From positions 1-6,878 of the forward strand of contig JAGOWF010000148.1 in the NCBI GenBank assembly GCA_018060305.1: 6,878 nucleotides of DNA, written 5' to 3'. The notes beneath the pieces were generated by a model, which was not told the DNA's origin, ran no database searches, and was given only the letters and a program-made list of their open reading frames with translations. Below are positions 1 to 6,078 of this stretch, piece by piece (the stretch's first letter is position 1; every line of letters begins with the position of its first letter). Made by a program: the position numbers and the translations under genes. The stretch is from Pyrinomonadaceae bacterium (GTDB lineage: Bacteria; Acidobacteriota; Blastocatellia; Pyrinomonadales; Pyrinomonadaceae).

Positions 1-296
1 TGCGCGCCGGCGATCGACATTTCGAGAACGGCCGATCTGTCGTCATTCTGAAGGGCGACCAGAGCGCGGCCGTCAGCCAGCATCATCGAATAGCCGCGGC
101 CGCGGGCGAGATAATGCACGCCTGGATCCGCTTGTCCGACATTCTGCTCGAAGTGCAGCGGTATCTTCCCGTACCGTTCTGCGGCCGAGGCCGATCCGGT
201 GTCGCCGGATAGCCCGCGTGGAACCGCAAGATCAAAATAAAAGAACCCTGCGACGACCGCTATAGCCGTCAAACTCATTGCAATACGCCTCGTCAT
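1..296 (-). CDS. SBBP/beta-propeller-type exported protein, N-terminal part (runs off left edge)
   Basis: The minus-strand frame starts at ATG 296-294 and stays open for 98 codons to the window edge, so only the N-terminus is seen. Residues 1-4 (MTRR) are basic. Residues 5-21 are hydrophobic (IAMSLTAIAVVAGFFYF), which fits a signal peptide or N-terminal anchor. After a short Gly/Ser/Ala-rich stretch, residues 46-58 read PLHFEQNVGQADP and 62-70 read YLARGRGYS. This closely matches the usual start of the mature region in large bacterial proteins with SBBP (seven-bladed beta-propeller) repeats, whose pattern is roughly 'LxFExNxGQxDxxVxFLxRGxGY'. Such proteins are secreted or surface-associated and poorly characterised; no enzyme activity should be assumed. 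A strong Shine-Dalgarno sequence supports the start. The gene is divergent from the winged-helix regulator and shares its intergenic region. The repeats themselves would lie outside the window, so the family call rests on this N-terminal signature. Confidence 0.72.
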   Translation of the reverse strand, partial: MTRRIAMSLTAIAVVAGFFYFDLAVPRGLSGDTGSASAAERYGKIPLHFEQNVGQADPGVHYLARGRGYSMMLADGRALVALQNDDRSAVLEMSIAGA

Positions 297-304
297 GATG
301 ATCG

Positions 305-311
305 CCTCCTC
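305..311 (-). promoter_or_regulatory. Ribosome binding site of the SBBP-type gene
   Basis: On the minus strand the sequence is GAGGAGG, followed by an 8-nt spacer and ATG at 296-294. This near-ideal Shine-Dalgarno sequence is the best in the window. It decides the start of the leftward gene, which is otherwise supported only by partial coding sequence. Confidence 0.75.
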
Positions 312-328
312 GCGTCGGGAAAAAATGT

Positions 329-357
329 TTGGAATGGCCAGTGTTTGGCCTTATAAT
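329..357 (+). promoter_or_regulatory. Sigma-70-like promoter facing the winged-helix regulator
   Basis: A -35 candidate TTGGAA (329-334, four of six consensus bases) and a perfect -10 TATAAT (352-357) are separated by exactly 17 nt in an AT-rich intergenic region. Transcription would start near 364-366, giving a leader of about 90 nt before the regulator ATG at 456. The TATAAT core overlaps TATAAG read on the minus strand (355-350), so a weak divergent promoter at the same place is possible, but that strand has no matching -35. The call is by consensus only. Confidence 0.5.
336..350. repeat. Inverted repeat inside the promoter spacer, candidate operator
   Basis: GGCCA (336-340), a 5-nt spacer GTGTT, then TGGCC (346-350) form a perfect 5+5 dyad. 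It lies wholly between the -35 and -10 hexamers of the promoter at 329-357. That position is typical for a repressor operator or for a MerR-like twist site. The arms are short, so chance occurrence cannot be excluded. A related dyad lies at 409-422. Confidence 0.4.
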
Positions 358-408
358 CATCGAATAGTCAATTTCGTGTTGATCTGAACAAGGATATTCC
401 GATACGCG

Positions 409-422
409 GTCCAAATCTGGAC
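409..422. repeat. Second dyad with related half-sites, in the regulator leader
   Basis: GTCCA (409-413), spacer AATC, then TGGAC (418-422) form a perfect 5+5 inverted repeat. Its half-sites differ by one base from those of the dyad at 336-350 (G-G/T-CCA and TGG-C/A-C). The two centres are about 72.5 bp apart, close to seven turns of B-DNA. It could be a second operator for the same factor or a small leader hairpin. Confidence 0.35.
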
Positions 423-455
423 AAAAATCGGAAGAAATCAGGAATTTTGACCTCG

Positions 456-2288
456 ATGCCAGATAACGGGCACATTGAGTTTGGCGAGTTTAGGCTTGAG
501 CAGCATGCGCGCGGATTGCGCCGTAACGGCGCGGAGATACACCTTGCCGAGCGGCCGTTTCAGGTCCTCAAATTCCTGATCGAGAACCGCGACCGGCTCG
601 TTGAACGGCGAGAATTGCTTGACCGATTCTGGGACGGCCACGACGTCTATGACGACGCGCTGAGAAAGTGCGTCGGCTCCATCCGCAACGCGCTCGGCGA
701 CACTCGGCGGCCGGCGCAGTTCATCGAGACCCGTTACGGAGCGGGCTATCGCTTTATCGGTGCCTTAAAGAACGGGCACCGGCCCGCCGACAACGAGATC
801 GGCCTGTTGGCCGACCTGGCAGGACGGCGAGTTTTCCTTGTCGCAGCGGCCGTTATCATTATGGCCTTCCTCGGAATGGGCCTGTATATCGCGGTGTCGA
901 ACGGCGACGCTGTGCCCAGTCAAACTGCCGCGACGGGCGTCCGCATAGATTCGGTCGCCGCTCTTCCGCTAAAGAACCTTACTGGTGACGCTGCAAACGA
1001 TTACCTTTGCGAAGGAATGACCGAAAACCTCGTGCAGGAGCTTTCGCGTATCGAGGGGCTCAGGACGGTTTCGAGCGGCTCTATCTCGGCACTGAAACAC
1101 AAGAGCGAGGACCCGCGCGAGGTCGGACGGGCACTCGGCGTCGATGCGTTGCTGGAGGGCAGTATTCATCGAAGAGGCGATCTTCTCGGACTCAGTGTCC
1201 GCCTCGTCGCGACATCGGACGGCACGATACTATGGACAGCCCCTGACATCGAGCGTTCACTCGATAATGTGTCGGACCTTCAGGGCACCGTCGCTCGTAT
1301 TGTCGCAGTCGCACTTGAGGCAAAGCTCAATTCGGTCCCAGAAACACGAAACACAACGGTGGGCGAGGCCTATCAGGAATACCTGAAAGGCCGCTTCTTC
1401 TGGAACAAACGGACCCGCGACGGGATCCTCAAGAGCATTGAGCACTACGAACGGGCGATCGCATTGGACCCAAACTTTGCTCTTGCCTTTGCAGGTCTGG
1501 CTGAAAGCTATGTCCAGGGCATCTGGCACGTTCCATTCAACCCGGCAGAAGCCCTTGTCAAAGGCAGGCATGCCGCTGAGCGTGCGATAGATATCGACGC
1601 TTCCCTGCCCGAGGCTTATGCGGCGATGGCGGGCGTTACCTCGCTGGAGTGGAACTGGCGTGAGGCCGACGAACAACTGCAGACGGCGATCCGTCTCGAC
1701 CCGCGCTTTTCTCGAGCCTATCATTCGCGGGCCTTTCTCTTGTTGATCTTGGGAAGAAATGATGAGGCGGTCGAATCGATAGAGACGGCCAGAACCCTCG
1801 ATCCGCTCAATCTCGTGATCAATACCGATAAGGCGATGATCTTCTTCGCCTCGCATCGCGACGAGGAGGCATTCTCGCAGTGGCGGCTCACGCTGGAACT
1901 GGATCCGAACTTTGCCCTCGCACACGAGCACCTTGCAATGGCCTACGGCGTCGTCGGGAATGAAGCGGCGGCGATCGACGAATTGGCTCGCGTGCGGGAA
2001 CTTCGCGGTCAATCGGCCGAGAGGATAGACAGCCTGCGAGCGTTCTATCAAAGTGAACTGGACCAGGCCTTGGCCGCCGAAACCCGCGGTGACAAGGTCT
2101 CGTCGGTTAGTATTGCGGCCCAATACATGGCGCTCGGACAGCGCGAAAAAGCCATGAGCAGGATCGAACGAGCGTTTCGCGAGCATGCGGCGGATATCGT
2201 CATTGTTCGTACCAGCCGTCAATTTGATGCGTTCGGCGACGATGCACGGCTGACGGATCTCTACCGTAAGGCAGGGATGATCGAATAG
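456..2288 (+). CDS. CadC-like transmembrane winged-helix regulator with TolB-like and TPR domains
   Basis: This predicted one-component transcription regulator has 610 residues. Residues 7-103 are an OmpR/PhoB-type winged helix: it opens IEFGEFRLE, has LAERPFQVLKFLIENRDRLV for the first helices, DDALRKCVGSIRNALGD for the recognition helix and ETRYGAGYRF for the wing. Residues 126-147 form one hydrophobic membrane helix preceded by GRR, so the DNA-binding part should be cytoplasmic. Residues 162-290 match the TolB-N-terminal-like domain found in adenylate-cyclase and CadC-type proteins (SVAALPLKNLTGD, EGMTENLVQELSRIEGLR, LGVDALLEGSIHR). From about residue 306, roughly five TPR units follow (ALDPNFALAFAGLAESY, RLDPRFSRAYHS, ELDPNFALAHEHLAMAY), then the usual C-terminal block FDAFGDDARLTDLYRKAG. 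The start is ambiguous: ATG 456 has AGGA 12 nt upstream, and TTG 447 has the same AGGA only 3 nt upstream and would add three residues. The ligand and target genes are unknown. The nearest possible targets are its own promoter, the divergent SBBP-type gene and the kinase operon downstream. Confidence 0.9.
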   Translation: MPDNGHIEFGEFRLEQHARGLRRNGAEIHLAERPFQVLKFLIENRDRLVERRELLDRFWDGHDVYDDALRKCVGSIRNALGDTRRPAQFIETRYGAGYRFIGALKNGHRPADNEIGLLADLAGRRVFLVAAAVIIMAFLGMGLYIAVSNGDAVPSQTAATGVRIDSVAALPLKNLTGDAANDYLCEGMTENLVQELSRIEGLRTVSSGSISALKHKSEDPREVGRALGVDALLEGSIHRRGDLLGLSVRLVATSDGTILWTAPDIERSLDNVSDLQGTVARIVAVALEAKLNSVPETRNTTVGEAYQEYLKGRFFWNKRTRDGILKSIEHYERAIALDPNFALAFAGLAESYVQGIWHVPFNPAEALVKGRHAAERAIDIDASLPEAYAAMAGVTSLEWNWREADEQLQTAIRLDPRFSRAYHSRAFLLLILGRNDEAVESIETARTLDPLNLVINTDKAMIFFASHRDEEAFSQWRLTLELDPNFALAHEHLAMAYGVVGNEAAAIDELARVRELRGQSAERIDSLRAFYQSELDQALAAETRGDKVSSVSIAAQYMALGQREKAMSRIERAFREHAADIVIVRTSRQFDAFGDDARLTDLYRKAGMIE

Positions 2289-2304
2289 CCGCCCAAAGCC
2301 GCCC
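2287..2304 (+). repeat. 8-bp direct repeat, 10-bp period, upstream of the kinase operon
   Basis: AGCCGCCC occurs at 2287-2294 and again at 2297-2304, separated by AA, so the copies lie about one helical turn apart. They start on the stop codon of the regulator gene and end 16 nt before the -35 candidate at 2321. Winged-helix proteins of the OmpR/PhoB class commonly bind direct repeats of 10-11 bp period upstream of promoters. This makes it a candidate activator site, but the repeat is short and C-rich. Confidence 0.35.
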
Positions 2305-2320
2305 GACAGATGCATATTCC

Positions 2321-2349
2321 TTGCTTGAAATCATTAAACAAACTAAAAT
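2321..2349 (+). promoter_or_regulatory. Candidate promoter of the kinase operon
   Basis: TTGCTT (2321-2326, three of six) and TAAAAT (2344-2349, five of six) are separated by exactly 17 nt in the AT-rich part of the intergenic region. The weak -35 would suit an activator-dependent promoter. The predicted leader to ATG 2438 is about 80 nt. No rho-independent terminator separates this region from the regulator gene, so read-through from the regulator promoter is also possible. Confidence 0.4.
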
Positions 2350-2396
2350 CTTCTTGGATATCTGTATCTTGCGGGCGTTTTGCAACCTGCCGGTTT

Positions 2397-2410
2397 CGAC
2401 GTCGTAGAAT
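2397..2410 (+). promoter_or_regulatory. Palindrome CGACGTCG abutting a second -10-like hexamer
   Basis: CGACGTCG (2397-2404) is a perfect 8-bp palindrome immediately followed by TAGAAT (2405-2410), which matches the -10 consensus at five of six positions. The best upstream -35, TTGCAA at 2380-2385, leaves a 19-nt spacer, which is long. This may be a second, weaker or factor-dependent start for the kinase operon. The evidence is consensus resemblance only. Confidence 0.25.
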
Positions 2411-2437
2411 ATTGTGTCTGCTTGATCTGCTTCCTAG

Positions 2438-4657
2438 ATGAGAGAATGCCAGCAATGTAGAACCTGTTTCCCGGACAGCGTGGAGACATGCCCGAATGAT
2501 GGTGCGGCGACGACGCACACCATCTCGGGCGAGCCTGTGCTGGAAGGCAAATATCATCTCGAATGCCGCTTGGGGCAAGGCGGCATGGGCATCGTCTATA
2601 AGGCCCGCCACGCTTACCTCAAGACGCAACTTGCGATCAAGGTAATTCTTCCCGACCTTGTCGGCAACGATCCGCAGCTTGTGACGCGGTTTCGACAGGA
2701 GGCTCTCGCAGCAGCAGCTATTCGTCACCAGAACGTCGTGAGCGTAACCGATTACGGCGTGATCGACGGGACATTGCCGTTTCTTGTGATGGAATACGTG
2801 GAGGGCGAATCGCTCCATGACGTGCTGGCACGCGAACAAGCGCTGTCGCCGGAGCAGGCTTTCGAAATGATGGCCGCCGTTTGTGCCGGCGTCGGTGCCG
2901 CCCATCATCAGGGCATCGTCCACCGCGATCTCAAGCCGCTCAATATTATGATCTGCAGCGACAGGCCCGATATGTCGCAGGCGGTCAAGATCCTCGATTT
3001 TGGCCTCGCAAAGATCAAGTCGGGCGAATTGCTCGGATCATTTGTCCAGGCCCAGACGACCGGGCTGATGGGATCGCCGTATTACATGGCGCCTGAGCAG
3101 TGGGCGGACGAAGAGCCGGATTTGCGAGCGGATATTTACAGTTTGGGCGTGATGTTTTTTCAGATGCTCGCGGGCGACGTGCCCTTTAAGGGCTCGTCGA
3201 TACCGGCGATCATGAAAAAGCATATCTCCGACCCTGCACCGACGCTGGCCGATGTGGGCGTCAGCGTCTCGCCTGAGATCGAGCAGGCCGTGAGGCACAC
3301 GCTCGAAAAGAACCCCGAAAATCGGACGCCGTCAGTCGAGGCTTTTGTCAGCGAGCTGCGGGCAGCAATTCATCCGGGCGTTGGCATTCACACCAATTCC
3401 GGCCAGTCGCTGCCGGTGTCTTCGCTAAAGATCAAGTCAAGGCCGGCGCAGTCAAGGGTCTTTATCGATAATGTTTCCGTTGGCGAGACGCGGACGAATG
3501 GCCTGCTTCTGCTCGACGGCATCCAGAGCGGCAATCATCATCTGCGCGTTAGCCACGAGGGCTTTCACGACTGGCTGGGCGATGTCGTTTGTGACGGTCG
3601 CCCGCAAGAGGTGTTTGCCGAACTGCTCGAGGGTTCATACGATTCCAAGACGGCCATACCTAAGCCGCACGTCGCCGTCACGATACCGCCCAAAGGCCGT
3701 CCGACGGACAAGACGCTCATCAATCCGGCCGACGCAATGGCCCGGACGGTGCAGCAGGAATGGAATACCGGCCACTACGGAGCAGACGCGGCTGACGAAG
3801 CCGTCACGCGGCGTTCAAAGTCGCCCTTGCTTTTGGGAATCGGCGGCTTATTGGGACTCTTACTGATCGGGATCGTTGGCCTTGGCTCCGCGTGGATGCT
3901 GGGCCTGATCGGAGGCCCAAAACCGGGCGGAAACGTCAACGCAACGACGACGCCGAACGTGCCCGTATTCAAGGCAGATCTTGCGTCGATACCGGGCGGA
4001 ACATTCAAAATGGGGCGGGACGAAGGCCGTGAAAATGAGAAGCCGGCATACTCAGTCAATGTTCAGGCGTTTCGCATGGACAAGACGGAGGTAACGAACG
4101 GCGAATACTTTGCCTTTGTCAACGAAACGGGCTATCGGCCGGTCCCTGCCCATTGGGTGAATGACAGGCCTGTATCAGGCACGGAGAAAATGCCGGTCCG
4201 ATTTGTAAATGTCGATGACGCCAACGCCTTTGCACGCTGGCGGTCGAAACGTGATGGCGTGACATATCGTTTGCCGACCGAGGCCGAATGGGAATATGCG
4301 GCACGAAATGGTGCCAAGGATAATCTCTTCCCGTGGGGCGATGAATTTCAGGCCAAATGCGCCGTCACCGATAAGGAGAACACCGAGCCCGACGCCGTCG
4401 GCACGGCCTCATGCCCAAACGATTGGGGCGTCATGGATCTGATCGGCAACGTGTATGAGTGGACAGGGTCAAAGGCCAGCCTGTATCCGGGCAGCAAAGG
4501 CTCGATCCGCGAATCAAAGGAGCCGAAGAACATGATACGCGGCGGTGCGGCCCTGAATAAATCCACCGGCGAATTTGCGATCACCGCTACATTCAGAGCT
4601 GATGTTGATGCCTCACGCAGGGACAAGGAGTTGGGTTTCAGGCTGGTTACACAGTAG
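2438..4657 (+). CDS. Transmembrane Ser/Thr protein kinase with PEGA domain and cysteine-less FGE/SUMF1-like sensor domain
   Basis: The 739-residue protein should phosphorylate Ser/Thr in cytoplasmic partners. Residues 4-21 form a half zinc-ribbon-like motif (C4-x2-C7...C18-P-N-D). The kinase domain, 39-311, looks fully active: glycine loop GQGGMG (46-51), Lys68 in AIKVI, Glu88, HRDLKPLN (162-169), DFG (187-189) and APE (218-220). Thr207 and Thr208 in the activation loop are plausible autophosphorylation sites. Residues 329-398 resemble a PEGA domain. RRSKS precedes one membrane helix at about 463-490, so the N-terminal side should face the cytoplasm. Residues 514-738 have the FGE-sulfatase fold signatures (IPGGTFKMG, DKTEVTNGEYFAF, RLPTEAEWEYAAR, LIGNVYEWTG, ELGFRLV). 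The two FGE catalytic cysteines are replaced by Asn707 and Glu712, so formylglycine synthesis is unlikely and a ligand- or protein-binding role is inferred. The start is fixed by an in-frame TAG at 2435-2437 just upstream and by the motif at residue 4. No clear Shine-Dalgarno sequence precedes it. It is followed after 13 bp by the TPR gene. Confidence 0.93.
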   Translation: MRECQQCRTCFPDSVETCPNDGAATTHTISGEPVLEGKYHLECRLGQGGMGIVYKARHAYLKTQLAIKVILPDLVGNDPQLVTRFRQEALAAAAIRHQNVVSVTDYGVIDGTLPFLVMEYVEGESLHDVLAREQALSPEQAFEMMAAVCAGVGAAHHQGIVHRDLKPLNIMICSDRPDMSQAVKILDFGLAKIKSGELLGSFVQAQTTGLMGSPYYMAPEQWADEEPDLRADIYSLGVMFFQMLAGDVPFKGSSIPAIMKKHISDPAPTLADVGVSVSPEIEQAVRHTLEKNPENRTPSVEAFVSELRAAIHPGVGIHTNSGQSLPVSSLKIKSRPAQSRVFIDNVSVGETRTNGLLLLDGIQSGNHHLRVSHEGFHDWLGDVVCDGRPQEVFAELLEGSYDSKTAIPKPHVAVTIPPKGRPTDKTLINPADAMARTVQQEWNTGHYGADAADEAVTRRSKSPLLLGIGGLLGLLLIGIVGLGSAWMLGLIGGPKPGGNVNATTTPNVPVFKADLASIPGGTFKMGRDEGRENEKPAYSVNVQAFRMDKTEVTNGEYFAFVNETGYRPVPAHWVNDRPVSGTEKMPVRFVNVDDANAFARWRSKRDGVTYRLPTEAEWEYAARNGAKDNLFPWGDEFQAKCAVTDKENTEPDAVGTASCPNDWGVMDLIGNVYEWTGSKASLYPGSKGSIRESKEPKNMIRGGAALNKSTGEFAITATFRADVDASRRDKELGFRLVTQ

Positions 4658-4670
4658 CCGTCCGAGCAGT

Positions 4671-6053
4671 ATGTTTGGCATCAGAGCAGTTCGATTTGCG
4701 ATCTTGACGGGAGCGCTTGCCTTGACGACAGCGGCCGTCGCGGGGCAGGACCTCGGCAGCAGCAATAAGCTGTTCGGCGGCGGCGGCACCAAAAAAACGC
4801 CTACTAAGACCACAAAAAAACCTGCGTCGAAGCCGAAGCCTGTAGCTTCGAAGAGAAGAACGCCGACGAAGAAGGCGTCGCGAGCGGCGAAGACATCGAC
4901 GCCGGCCAAGACTTCGCAGAAAACCAGCGCGAAAGCATCTGCGACGAAGCAAACGGCTGTACCGGACGAGAATTGGACTTGGCAGAATGAGACCAAGCCA
5001 ATCGAAACACCCACAAAGCCGACCGTGGCCGGGATCACGCCGGCAGCCAGCGAACTTTTTGAGGACCTCATCGACGAAGGCAAACGTGCGCGCGACGACA
5101 GGAATTACGAGAGCGCTGAGTCAGCCTATAGAAAGGCGCACTCTCTAAAGCCCAGTGACTCGCGTGCTATTTACGGCCTTGGCAATATCTACAGCGATCA
5201 GCAGAGATGGGCCGAGGCTGAGGCAGCCTATCGCGATGCGCTGCAGATCGAATCGGGATTTGCCACTACGCACATTGCCCTGAGCTACGTTCTGACGCAG
5301 CCGATACCGGCCGAGAACCTGAGCGAACGTTACGAAGAGGCCGAACGGCTGGCTCGCAAAGCGATCCAATATGCACCATCCAATGCGCTGGCTCACGATC
5401 AATTGGGTGTCGCGATGGAGCTTCGCGGACTGATATCAACTGAAACAGAGAACGCCTATCGGAGGGCGATCCAACTCGATCCGGGCTGTGCACCGGCCTA
5501 TGCTCATCTCGGCCGGCTAATGCGTCGGCAGGGGCGAACGTCCGAATCGACCGCTGCATACAATGATGCGGTGCGGTTGGCGACCGACGCTCCTACAATG
5601 GTCCTCGTCGCTGAGGTAATGCAGTCAGAGCAGCGGTTTGCCGAGTCTGAGAAACTCCTCGATAGGGCCGTTGCCGCGGATCCGCGCAATACCGCAGGAC
5701 TCCTGCTGCTGGGCAGGGCGTTGATCGCTCTGAATGATATGGATGAGGCAGAACGCGTGCTGAAACGAAGTATTGAGGTGAGTCCGAACGCCTTTACCGC
5801 GAACAGTTTGCTTGCCTCGCTGTATATGCGTCAGGGGCAGTTAGACCTTGGCGAAAACGCGCTGCTCCAGGCCGCAAGGTTTGTCCCCGTGTTTGAACGC
5901 AGAACGCTGGGACGGCAATTCGAAGCTCTCGGTGATGCATTCTTAAATTCGTCGAATGCGCGTTTTGCGGAACGCAATTTCAAACAGGCCCAATCGCTCG
6001 ACCCTGATAACACAGGCCTCACCACCAAGCTGGCAAAAGCGAAGCAGTTGTAA
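4671..6053 (+). CDS. Secreted TPR-repeat protein with lysine-rich basic linker
   Basis: This exported protein has 460 residues and unknown partners. Residues 1-24 are a signal peptide: MFGIRAVR, then a hydrophobic core AILTGALALTTAAVA, with a probable signal-peptidase-I cut after A24 (AVA|GQ). There is no lipobox cysteine, so a soluble periplasmic protein is expected. Residues 36-39 are glycines. Residues 40-94 are a disordered Lys/Thr/Ala/Ser/Pro segment with 15 Lys, 3 Arg and no acidic residue. From about 129 to 456 it is TPR-like helical repeat (NYESAESAYRKAHSLKPSD, WAEAEAAYRDALQIE, AYRRAIQLDPGCAPAYAHLG, AERNFKQAQSLDPDN), with roughly eight to nine units. The frame extends upstream to 4575 inside the kinase gene, but ATG 4671 is chosen because it puts the signal peptide at the N-terminus and starts 13 bp after the kinase stop. 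Only a weak GAG lies 4 nt before it. The operon position and predicted location suggest it may act with the periplasmic domain of the upstream kinase. Confidence 0.88.
   Translation: MFGIRAVRFAILTGALALTTAAVAGQDLGSSNKLFGGGGTKKTPTKTTKKPASKPKPVASKRRTPTKKASRAAKTSTPAKTSQKTSAKASATKQTAVPDENWTWQNETKPIETPTKPTVAGITPAASELFEDLIDEGKRARDDRNYESAESAYRKAHSLKPSDSRAIYGLGNIYSDQQRWAEAEAAYRDALQIESGFATTHIALSYVLTQPIPAENLSERYEEAERLARKAIQYAPSNALAHDQLGVAMELRGLISTETENAYRRAIQLDPGCAPAYAHLGRLMRRQGRTSESTAAYNDAVRLATDAPTMVLVAEVMQSEQRFAESEKLLDRAVAADPRNTAGLLLLGRALIALNDMDEAERVLKRSIEVSPNAFTANSLLASLYMRQGQLDLGENALLQAARFVPVFERRTLGRQFEALGDAFLNSSNARFAERNFKQAQSLDPDNTGLTTKLAKAKQL
4788..4952 (+). other. Low-complexity basic linker segment of the TPR protein
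   Basis: Codons 40-94 of the TPR gene encode 55 residues of which 18 are basic and none acidic. They are built from short irregular units such as KKTPTK, PASKPKP, TPTKKAS and AKTS. The composition resembles histone H1 tails and bacterial lysine-rich tails, and is expected to be disordered. The nucleotide sequence is AAG/AAA-rich but shows no exact tandem repeat of useful length. Confidence 0.8.
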
Positions 6054-6058
6054 TTACT

Positions 6059-6065
6059 AGGAAGG
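6059..6065 (+). promoter_or_regulatory. Ribosome binding site of the second kinase-like gene
   Basis: AGGAAGG lies 13 nt before ATG 6079 and 19 nt before the second in-frame ATG at 6085. The spacing is long for the first and too long for the second, so it favours 6079. It sits just after the TPR stop codon at 6051-6053. Confidence 0.5.
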
Positions 6066-6078
6066 TCAACGATCTCTG

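Noticed and set aside
342..371. Minus-strand promoter for the SBBP-type gene using TTGACT (371-366)
   Set aside because: At 16-18 nt spacing the -10 hexamers read GCCAAA, CCAAAC or CAAACA, which do not fit. The minus-strand TATAAG at 355-350 lacks a -35.
1257..2315. 352-codon open frame on the minus strand opposite the regulator gene
   Set aside because: The protein shows no recognisable domain and is rich in residues expected from antisense of a GC-rich gene. The plus strand has a convincing multi-domain protein.
2289..2437. Rho-independent terminator between the regulator and the kinase operon
   Set aside because: The only hairpin seen is TTGC-N9-GCAA (2369-2385), which is weak and has no following T run.
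2261..2923. 220-codon open frame on the minus strand over the start of the kinase gene
   Set aside because: It is antisense to the zinc-motif and kinase N-lobe, covers the intergenic promoter region, and has no domain.
4520..4657. Variable region of a diversity-generating retroelement, since FGE/C-lectin-fold kinases can be DGR targets
   Set aside because: The terminal coding region is not enriched in the Asn/AAY-type codons of such variable regions. No reverse transcriptase or template repeat lies in the window.
4575..4670. Longer start for the TPR protein at 4575, adding 32 residues
   Set aside because: It would overlap the kinase coding end by 83 bases and bury the signal peptide inside the protein. 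ATG 4671 gives a clean signal peptide and an operon-like 13-bp gap.
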